Shown: positions 1-5,209 of the stretch, piece by piece | How positions within the stretch are numbered: the first letter of the stretch is position 1 | Layout: each line of letters begins with the position of its first letter | Source: Candidatus Aegiribacteria sp. | Lineage (GTDB): Bacteria; Fermentibacterota; Fermentibacteria; Fermentibacterales; JCC-6 | NCBI GenBank assembly: GCA_030600975.1 | Contig: JAUVUL010000064.1 | Span: 1-7,769 of the forward strand | DNA length: 7,769 nucleotides | Direction: 5' to 3' | Notes under the pieces: generated by a model | Told to the model about the DNA's origin: nothing | The model's input: only the letters and a program-made list of their open reading frames with translations | Database searches by the model: none | Program-made: the position numbers and the translations under genes

Positions 1-333
1 CGTTATTTGACCGCTGCCCCGCCCTGTTTCTTCCATTCCTGGATCGACGCTGACGCGAACAGAGATTACCAAAGCCGGTCGCCATGAAAGCCTCAGAGGT
101 ATAGGTACTGTATCTAGCCATCCGTCCCGCACGGATGCTGGTTCCCCATCCCATCCCAGACCGTTTGCGGTGATGGTCAGTATATCCGGTTCCGACCAGG
201 TGGCCTTGACCGCTGCATCAGAACTAGCTGTGAAGTCAATGTCCAGTTCCTTGAACTCGATGATCGATGCTAGAACTGTCGAGGTAAACAGATTGAGCAG
301 AGCTGTCATTGCTATTGTACAGTAAATCTTCAT
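1..333 (-). CDS. N-terminal part of a secreted protein of unknown function (runs off the window)
   Basis: Reading the minus strand from an ATG at 333 gives an uninterrupted 111 codons to the window edge, so the gene is truncated here and its C-terminus is unseen. The product begins MKIYCTIAMTALLNLFTSTV, a short positively charged start followed by a hydrophobic stretch ending LA (residues 21-22), which fits a Sec signal peptide cleaved near residue 22. The remaining portion looks beta-rich. It carries a Gly/Trp motif NGLGWDG (residues 57-63), then RDGWLDT and LSWRP (residues 82-86), a pattern of alternating aromatic and hydrophobic strands expected of an extracellular beta-sandwich. The Shine-Dalgarno is weak (GGAAG three bases before ATG). 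It is transcribed away from the large gene at 799. I do not recognise the family. The reading frame and leader are convincing, the function unknown. Confidence 0.72.
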   Translation of the reverse strand, partial: MKIYCTIAMTALLNLFTSTVLASIIEFKELDIDFTASSDAAVKATWSEPDILTITANGLGWDGEPASVRDGWLDTVPIPLRLSWRPALVISVRVSVDPGMEETGRGSGQIT

Positions 334-399
334 AATCTTCCAGCCTTACTATTCTTGTCATCCTGCAGACTGCCAGTTCTTCCCCCCGTTGAAGACCAA

Positions 400-417
400 C
401 CGGAGTTTTCATTCCGG
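400..417. repeat. Small inverted repeat CCGGA/TCCGG
   Basis: CCGGA at 400-404 is matched by TCCGG at 413-417 with an 8-base loop. It would lie in the 5' leader of the minus-strand gene starting at 333 if that gene's promoter is upstream. There is no U-run, so it does not look like a simple terminator. At five base pairs it may be chance. Confidence 0.35.
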
Positions 418-419
418 AG

Positions 420-461
420 GCTGTTCTGGTTTGGGAATACTGAATTTTTTCTGAGAACAGC
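420..461. repeat. 8-bp inverted repeat GCTGTTCT/AGAACAGC
   Basis: GCTGTTCT at 420-427 is the exact reverse complement of AGAACAGC at 454-461, with a 26-base AT-rich spacer that includes a run of six T. The spacing suits either a long-loop RNA hairpin or a pair of protein half-sites. It lies upstream of the minus-strand gene that starts at 333. Function unknown. Confidence 0.4.
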
Positions 462-657
462 TTCTGTACAATAATACATCCACTTATTCCATTTTATTTC
501 ATCTGAAAGAGATGGTGCAGGTACATTTTCTCAACAGCATTAAGCCCCACTGCTTTGGCTTCGAGCAGTATCATCGGGCAGGAGTGGGAGGGATACCATG
601 AGTTAAGGGCGTGGGATAGGTGAAAGCTTGCGGGTTATTGAAGTATCCGCGTAAATT

Positions 658-681
658 CACCGGCAGTAATATTGACCGGTG
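658..681. promoter_or_regulatory. Palindrome CACCGG/CCGGTG overlapping a -35 box, possible operator
   Basis: CACCGG at 658-663 and CCGGTG at 676-681 form a perfect 6-bp inverted repeat with a 12-base spacer. The half-site centres are 18 bases apart. The right half overlaps the last two bases of the proposed -35 box (672-677) of the promoter for the 1083-codon gene. That geometry is what a dimeric repressor site would show, but no regulator in the window can be assigned to it. Confidence 0.35.
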
Positions 682-701
682 TGCGTCTCGGGTGGTATCA
701 T
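672..701 (+). promoter_or_regulatory. Candidate sigma70-type promoter of the protein-glutaminase gene
   Basis: TTGACC at 672-677 and TATCAT at 696-701 each match five of six bases of the -35 and -10 consensus, and the spacer is 18 bp. Transcription would start near 708, giving a 5' leader of about 90 bases before the ATG at 799. A second AT-rich box, TATAAT at 707-712, has no -35 partner at normal spacing, so I prefer the first pair. The organism's sigma factor preferences are unknown. Confidence 0.45.
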
Positions 702-798
702 CAGTTTATAATGGAAATATTGAAGTGCGGGGAAGAGATATATTGTATATGGAAACACACAGTAGACCGAACAGTGGAATATCGATGGAGGCTTCACT

Positions 799-3700
799 AT
801 GCATGATCAAATCGTATTGATAGATGCTGTCCATAGTATCGTCCCAACCAGAGAAGAATGGAAAGGCAAACCGGCAGAGGAGCTGCCCAAGCAAGTGACA
901 GTGCGCTTCGAAGCAGGGCGTACTGGCATTTTGGATATGGATAACCCCCACGCTGTTTTTTGGGCTAGTCTCCTTGATCTCCAGCGGAGGAACACCAGGC
1001 CGGTGTATGTAGAGATTGACCCTGAGACCGGTGTCCTTACACAGCTTCTGCTGCCGCAACCTTCGCGAGTGATGTCCATCACGCAGCAGGGGGAAGATGA
1101 TGCCTATATCGTATTCTATACATCGGCGGCCCGGTACTATCTCAGGCGCGAGAATCCTGACTTCCAGGAAATGCTGGATGCACTGAGGAACGCGAAGGAC
1201 GATGAAATCGAGATACTCGTAACCGCAACGCAGCATGACTTTGAGATCATCGATGTCAGACCGTTCTCAAAGCCGCCCGGGGTGGAGACGCCGGGTCCAC
1301 TCTCTCCACCCCAACCTGATCCTCCCGTATCACCGCAACGGGCCCAGGAACTGTTTGATTTAATGAACTCCAAGTTCTGCGATGCGTGCAATGCATCTTG
1401 CAGCACTTACCCGCACTGCATTCCATTTTTGCATGCCTATGACGGCTGCTACGCCAGAGCGCACGAGATGTGCCGGCTGATGATGGATGAAGGCGAAGAT
1501 CCCGAAAAGGTCTGGATCTTTGGTAATCTGCACGTTGACACTTCAAATGTTCATAACTGCTGTGTTGACTGGGGATGGCATGTGGCGCCCACGCTTATGG
1601 TTACGACCTCAAACGGTCCGCCGGAGAAATATGTCATAGACCCATCGCTGTGCACCGCACCGGTAACGGTGGCGGCATGGAAAGCCTTGCAGAGCGATCC
1701 GAGTGCCAATCTCGAGTATACCACATGGGAGCCATTCTGGTCGGATCTCACCACACCTGACCCGACTTTTTCCTTAACGAACTACTACCTGGAGCTCAAA
1801 TGTACATACCTGCAGCAGGATTGCGTGGACTATGGTCCTCCGCCCTATGTATGTCCGATAGTGAAGTCCTGCCACTTCATCGTCGACCGGAGTACTTTCT
1901 CTGAGAGTGAGATCGACGCGATGCTTGTCGTTTCGAACCCGGCTGAGATTGCTGCTTCGTTTTATGTGATAGTCGACGGCTTTTCGCCTCATGAAATCGG
2001 TGTTACAGCTTCAACGCTGGTTGGAGTACCGAATATCAAGCCCACGCTCTCGATGACGCCTGTAATCGCACAGATGACGGCGAATGCTTTTGCACTGGAC
2101 GTGGAAGACCCAACTCATCTGAAACGTCGGCAGAGGTTAACCTGGACATATAACATTGTCTTCACAGGGACAAACGGATTCGGATTCACTGGTGATATTG
2201 AATCAGTGACACTGTCCGCGTCAATTATGACCGTATCGAGCAGCGCAACCATTTACCTCATCAAACAGCCCAATCCCTTTGAAATCGATGGTGAAACCTC
2301 CTGGCTCAGCACGGATCTCCGTGTATTCCAGATAAAACAAGGGCAGTCGAAATTCGCCGTCAACATGGGTTCCGATCCATCCGCCTTTATCACCCAGGTC
2401 ATTGCCAACCTGAACAGCAACAGCGCGGGAGGGCAAACCTTTGAGAGTGACATTTCGGTGAACCAGCAGACCTCGCGCCTGGAGATTTCACAGACGGTAG
2501 GCGGTATTGCCGTATACAACTTCGCAATAGCAAAGGTTCGTTATCTGTCCCTGGTCGCACCGGCCACAGATGTGCGCGTCTTCTTCCGCCTCTTCCCGTG
2601 GGCCACCACGTCGGTCGCGTATGATCAGACTACCGGCTACCGTCGTCATGAAGTCGGCGGCGATATCATCCCGTTACCCGGAATCGATAATGGCCGGCTT
2701 ACGTCCATTCCCTGTTTCTCTTCGCCCCGAATCAACTCTGCCGCGGTAAGCTTGACCTCGCAGACCGATGCTCCCAACGTGCAGACGATCCCCGCGGATT
2801 CAAACGGTTCTGAAGTGGTTCGATATTATGGATGCTGGTTGGATATCAATCAGACACAGCCGCAGTTTCCAATCTATCCATCTCCGGTGGATGGACCATA
2901 CACATCGGACAGAATTAGCATACAGGATCATATCCGCAACGAACACCAATGCATTGTCTCTGAGATAGCATTTAATCCGGCCCCCATTCCAAATGGCTCG
3001 ACGCCCTCCACATCAGACAAACTTGCACAGCGGAATATCGCTATCGTGGAGTCGGCGAATCCAGGATTGAACTTCTCGCGTCGTATTCCGCAGACGTTTG
3101 AAATACGACCTTCCAAGTCAAAAGTGGAACACGATGAGTTGATGATTGACTGGGGAAATGTCCCCGCAGGAAGTGTGGCAACCTTCTATTTGCCCGGTTT
3201 TGATGCAAACGACATTCTACTGCTGGCCACAGAGAAATATCGAACTCACAAACTGGTCCGTATCGACGGACATACCCTGAAAACTGATACAGGCGGCATC
3301 ACTTACCTGCCAATTCCTTTTTCGGATGGATCTTTTCCCGGCATGTTGACGGTGGATCTGCCCGAAGGTGTTGAAAAGGGACAGGTATTCAAGATTGTCG
3401 TTCGACAGGTGACAGGCGGACAGCAACCTATCATAATAACTCACCGGCTTGAAGAATCCCGATCCCGTTGCAGACGCATTGTTGGATCTTTCCAGATAAC
3501 TATTCCGGTTCTGGAGAAGACCGAAATATTGCCAGGGCAACAGCGGTTGCTTTCAAATCTCCGCTGGATCGAACGCGCAATCCCGGCGAACGATCATTGG
3601 TTACCCGTTTTCAACAGGTATGTCAAGCAAGTTGTCGATCGAGTTGATGCGCTTGGGGGTGATTCTAGTAAGGTGGCGCCATCTCCTTCCGGACAGTGGC

Positions 3701-4050
3701 GAGAAGCCTCCAGGAACTGCTTTATTCTTTGCCTTGCCAATGTCCTGCTGATAGCAATGCTTGTGGTCGACATTGGAGCATTAGCTGGTGGTTTGACTGC
3801 CTTGATAGGAATACCGATTGTTATCCTGTTGATTGGTGCGGTTAAACTCTGGGTTAAAAAGTGCCGGCCCAGGCAGTGCCAATTGCTTCGGGCACTGCCA
3901 GCAGGTTCGGGTATTGGGGCGATAATACTTGCCATCCTCGCTCTTATCGGAATATCTACACCGCAGCTTGTCGCCACCCTTATAGCGGCTGCCGGAGTGA
4001 CCGTAGTAACGACCATTCTGAGCTGGAAGAAAGGTTGTTTCAGAAGATAA
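799..4050 (+). CDS. Large multidomain protein with protein-glutaminase domain and C-terminal membrane segments
   Basis: The ATG at 799 is preceded by GGAGG (787-791, seven-base spacing) and an in-frame TAG at 763, so this start is firm. Residues 1-155 form a mixed alpha/beta module, followed by a Pro-rich linker (about 158-180). Residues 181-350 match the protein-glutaminase family, which deamidates protein-bound glutamine to glutamate: DGCYARAH (Cys217), WHVAP (His261) and IDPSL (Asp281). From memory of the Chryseobacterium proteolyticum enzyme, its triad Cys41-His82-Asp102 has nearly the same spacing, and the block before Cys, the FGNL and NCCV segments also correspond. Residues 360-960 are long and beta-rich without a family I can name. 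Residues 974-1076 contain three or four hydrophobic segments (about 974-996, 999-1019, 1038-1057, 1059-1076). There is no N-terminal signal peptide. The substrate is unknown; it could be a toxin, effector or envelope-modifying enzyme. Domain call strong, cellular role inferred. Confidence 0.88.
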   Translation: MHDQIVLIDAVHSIVPTREEWKGKPAEELPKQVTVRFEAGRTGILDMDNPHAVFWASLLDLQRRNTRPVYVEIDPETGVLTQLLLPQPSRVMSITQQGEDDAYIVFYTSAARYYLRRENPDFQEMLDALRNAKDDEIEILVTATQHDFEIIDVRPFSKPPGVETPGPLSPPQPDPPVSPQRAQELFDLMNSKFCDACNASCSTYPHCIPFLHAYDGCYARAHEMCRLMMDEGEDPEKVWIFGNLHVDTSNVHNCCVDWGWHVAPTLMVTTSNGPPEKYVIDPSLCTAPVTVAAWKALQSDPSANLEYTTWEPFWSDLTTPDPTFSLTNYYLELKCTYLQQDCVDYGPPPYVCPIVKSCHFIVDRSTFSESEIDAMLVVSNPAEIAASFYVIVDGFSPHEIGVTASTLVGVPNIKPTLSMTPVIAQMTANAFALDVEDPTHLKRRQRLTWTYNIVFTGTNGFGFTGDIESVTLSASIMTVSSSATIYLIKQPNPFEIDGETSWLSTDLRVFQIKQGQSKFAVNMGSDPSAFITQVIANLNSNSAGGQTFESDISVNQQTSRLEISQTVGGIAVYNFAIAKVRYLSLVAPATDVRVFFRLFPWATTSVAYDQTTGYRRHEVGGDIIPLPGIDNGRLTSIPCFSSPRINSAAVSLTSQTDAPNVQTIPADSNGSEVVRYYGCWLDINQTQPQFPIYPSPVDGPYTSDRISIQDHIRNEHQCIVSEIAFNPAPIPNGSTPSTSDKLAQRNIAIVESANPGLNFSRRIPQTFEIRPSKSKVEHDELMIDWGNVPAGSVATFYLPGFDANDILLLATEKYRTHKLVRIDGHTLKTDTGGITYLPIPFSDGSFPGMLTVDLPEGVEKGQVFKIVVRQVTGGQQPIIITHRLEESRSRCRRIVGSFQITIPVLEKTEILPGQQRLLSNLRWIERAIPANDHWLPVFNRYVKQVVDRVDALGGDSSKVAPSPSGQWREASRNCFILCLANVLLIAMLVVDIGALAGGLTALIGIPIVILLIGAVKLWVKKCRPRQCQLLRALPAGSGIGAIILAILALIGISTPQLVATLIAAAGVTVVTTILSWKKGCFRR

Positions 4051-4076
4051 GAGAGGCTCCTGTGTGAGTTAGCGTA

Positions 4077-4093
4077 CCACTATTTATAAGTGG
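4077..4093 (+). terminator. Weak hairpin after the protein-glutaminase gene
   Basis: CCACT (4077-4081) pairs with AGTGG (4089-4093) around an AT-only 7-base loop, 27 bases beyond the stop codon. It lacks a U-run on either side, so intrinsic termination here would be poor. It could instead be a 3'-end processing or Rho-associated structure, or chance. Confidence 0.25.
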
Positions 4094-4101
4094 CTTCTGC
4101 A

Positions 4102-4165
4102 AGTCCGCTTGTCAGGTACGTCAAAGACGGTGGAGTCTGAAAGATCGAAGGGGTAGAGTCCGCTT
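4102..4165. repeat. Short direct repeat AGTCCGCTT
   Basis: The 9-mer AGTCCGCTT occurs at 4102-4110 and again at 4157-4165, so the copies start 55 bases apart. Flanking bases differ. It is too short to be called an attachment or insertion footprint on its own. Confidence 0.3.
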
Positions 4166-4232
4166 ACAAGATCGGTTCATAGAACCCTTCATCGTTTCAC
4201 TCACCGTCAGTTATTCCCTGGAGGATTGTCTT

Positions 4233-4284
4233 TGACCTAAAGGAGATATGCATTTCTCCTGCCATGGGTTTGGGCTAAAGGTCA
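4233..4284 (-). terminator. Nested inverted repeat at the 3' end of the EIIA gene
   Basis: Inner arms AGGAGA (4241-4246) and TCTCCT (4255-4260) enclose an 8-base loop that contains the palindrome ATGCAT. Outer arms TGACCT (4233-4238) and AGGTCA (4279-4284) enclose the whole. The outer right arm overlaps the stop codon of the minus-strand gene (4282-4284). On the minus strand the inner hairpin is followed by TTTAGG, only a three-base U-run, so termination strength is doubtful. It could serve both converging genes. Confidence 0.38.
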
Positions 4285-4992
4285 GAGTTTATCACGAAGC
4301 TCCGTTTCCCTCTTTTCGATGGTTTCGAACATCTCCTCATGATCCTGTGCCAAGAGTAGATCTTCTATGAAATCCTTTGACCTCAGCATCCTGTTCAGCC
4401 TTGCCAGAATGTGCAGGTGCTCATTGGCTATTGGAAACACCAGCAGGAGGTAAAGGGCGGTGAGCCTTCCGCTCTCCTCGCCGAAAGGAAGCGGATGGGG
4501 AGGCCTGAAAAGCATCAGCAGGCTATGTTCAACATAGAGTTTCGACACATCCAGCGGGTGAGTGAGCGCTACTCCGCACCTGAGCGCGGTTGAATTTGTT
4601 TTCTCACGAAGAATCAGCTGTTCCAGAAGAGCCTTCTCATCGTAGAGTGCCCCTGTCCGGCAGGCTTCCGAGGCGATGGTTCGAAGCATGCTGGCAGCTG
4701 TGCCCACTCGGCAGGGCAGGATTATTTTGCCGAACAGCATTTCTGTTACGAGAAGGACTGAGGGGTCGATCCCAACCATCTCGGCGTTCGACTGCTCCGC
4801 AGCGACGAGCCTGTCCGTCGCTAGGCTGCCGAACTCCCTGGTGAGCCAGTCGATGATGTCACCGCGGAGGTAACACTTTCTGCCCTGGCATAGAACCGTT
4901 TTCAGGCCGGCCCTGCCGATTTCCCTCGATGCCTCCTTGAGGCTCATGCCGAGACATCTCGCTGTGTCCGCAAGTGAGAGGAAATTCTCCAT
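4282..4992 (-). CDS. Excisionase-like HTH fused to PTS EIIA (fructose/mannitol/PtsN type) domain
   Basis: The 236-residue product starts at the ATG at 4992, which has a strong AAGGGAG five bases upstream. The frame extends upstream to 5088, but that start has no such site and adds a Cys-rich, unconserved-looking tail. Residues 1-55 resemble the MerR/excisionase-type DNA-binding helix-turn-helix: LSLADTARCLGMSLKEASRE, a loop with QGRKCYLRGDIIDWL. Residues 75-230 match the PTS EIIA type-2 fold. The phospho-acceptor is predicted at His145 in CGVALTHP, corresponding to the family's IPHG-type motif, and a second conserved His falls at about 192 in NEHLHILARL. EIIA domains of this class accept phosphate from HPr and pass it to EIIB or act as regulators. 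No EI, HPr, EIIB or EIIC is in view, so a regulatory role that reads phosphorylation state is more likely than sugar transport. DNA binding is inferred from the N-terminal fold only. Confidence 0.85.
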   Translation of the reverse strand: MENFLSLADTARCLGMSLKEASREIGRAGLKTVLCQGRKCYLRGDIIDWLTREFGSLATDRLVAAEQSNAEMVGIDPSVLLVTEMLFGKIILPCRVGTAASMLRTIASEACRTGALYDEKALLEQLILREKTNSTALRCGVALTHPLDVSKLYVEHSLLMLFRPPHPLPFGEESGRLTALYLLLVFPIANEHLHILARLNRMLRSKDFIEDLLLAQDHEEMFETIEKRETELRDKL

Positions 4993-4997
4993 GTCAA

Positions 4998-5004
4998 CTC
5001 CCTT
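4998..5004 (-). promoter_or_regulatory. Shine-Dalgarno that sets the start of the EIIA gene
   Basis: On the minus strand AAGGGAG lies five bases before the ATG at 4992. This supports that start over the upstream in-frame ATG at 5088, which would add 32 residues before the helix-turn-helix. Confidence 0.7.
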
Positions 5005-5014
5005 AGCATCAGGT

Positions 5015-5044
5015 ATTATGTGATATGGAGTACTACCGGCACAA
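5015..5044 (-). promoter_or_regulatory. Candidate promoter of the EIIA gene
   Basis: On the minus strand CATAAT (5015-5020) matches five of six bases of the -10 consensus. TTGTGC (5039-5044) is a weak -35, with an 18-bp spacer. Transcription would begin about seven bases downstream, immediately before the AAGGGAG site, giving a short leader. If this is the promoter, the longer frame from 5088 cannot be fully transcribed from it, which agrees with the start at 4992. Confidence 0.35.
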
Positions 5045-5103
5045 CAGGCTCGACACCCTTCCACTTCCTGGATTATTTCCGGCAACAATCAGGTTACATG
5101 AGA

Positions 5104-5119
5104 AGGATGGAAGCATCCT
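5104..5119. repeat. Perfect 6-bp hairpin AGGATG/CATCCT
   Basis: AGGATG (5104-5109) and CATCCT (5114-5119) flank a GAAG loop, so this could form a stable RNA stem with a four-base loop or a protein-binding palindrome. It sits in the divergent spacer, upstream of both the EIIA gene and the DUF429 gene, and only six bases from a second palindrome. Confidence 0.45.
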
Positions 5120-5125
5120 AATCTT

Positions 5126-5141
5126 CCTGATCATAATCAGG
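5126..5141. repeat. Perfect 6-4-6 palindrome CCTGAT/ATCAGG
   Basis: CCTGAT (5126-5131) and ATCAGG (5136-5141) flank CATA. It has the same 16-base length and 6-4-6 layout as the adjacent palindrome at 5104-5119, and their centres are 22 bases apart, about two helical turns. This arrangement suits paired operator sites on one DNA face. It may also form an RNA hairpin in the leader of the DUF429 gene. Confidence 0.45.
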
Positions 5142-5209
5142 GGTTCTGAGTGAGCCAGAAAGTTATTATCTTTTCGGAGATGTAACTGAGATGAGAAGCG
5201 GTAAAACAT

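Larger units (their letters stand above)
334..798. other. Divergent intergenic region, 465 bp, no gene seen
   Basis: This stretch separates the minus-strand secreted protein from the plus-strand 1083-codon gene. I find no convincing open frame. A 29-codon frame at 512-601 and a TTG-started frame from 620 lack good ribosome binding sites and family resemblance. It contains a CCGGA/TCCGG hairpin (400-417), an 8-bp inverted repeat (420-461), and a plausible promoter with an overlapping palindrome at 658-701. I found no clear promoter for the minus-strand gene. Confidence 0.6.
4051..4281. other. Convergent intergenic region, no gene seen
   Basis: This spacer lies between the 3' ends of the protein-glutaminase gene and the EIIA gene. 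It holds a CCACT/AGTGG hairpin (4077-4093), a 9-bp direct repeat AGTCCGCTT (4102-4110 and 4157-4165), and a nested inverted repeat (4233-4284) likely to act at the 3' end of the minus-strand gene. I see no coding frame and no recognisable RNA gene. Confidence 0.55.

Noticed and set aside
512..601. 29-codon plus-strand frame with ATG start in the divergent spacer
   Set aside because: Too short, no ribosome binding site, and no recognisable motif. It may be chance or a gene remnant, but nothing supports it.
707..712. Exact TATAAT as the -10 box of the large gene
   Set aside because: No -35-like sequence lies 15-19 bases upstream. The TTGACC/TATCAT pair just upstream has better geometry.
620..820. 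Plus-strand 66-codon frame from a TTG, overlapping the start of the 1083-codon gene
   Set aside because: It has no good ribosome binding site, its composition looks random, it covers the proposed promoter, and it overlaps the well-supported start at 799.
706..1236. 176-codon minus-strand frame inside the 5' part of the large gene
   Set aside because: It is a shadow of the real gene on the opposite strand. The plus-strand frame encodes a recognisable enzyme domain further along the same frame.
3594..4016. 140-codon minus-strand frame opposite the C-terminal membrane segments
   Set aside because: Antisense of alternating Ala/Leu/Ile codons produces long open frames. No ribosome binding site or family motif is visible.
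4102..4165. The AGTCCGCTT direct repeat as an attachment site or CRISPR remnant
   Set aside because: Two 9-base copies without flanking similarity, spacer regularity, integrase or cas gene cannot support either reading.
4993..5088. N-terminal extension of the EIIA-HTH protein from the upstream in-frame ATG
   Set aside because: The strong AAGGGAG site is placed correctly for the ATG at 4992, the helix-turn-helix begins immediately after it, and the extension looks unlike a domain.
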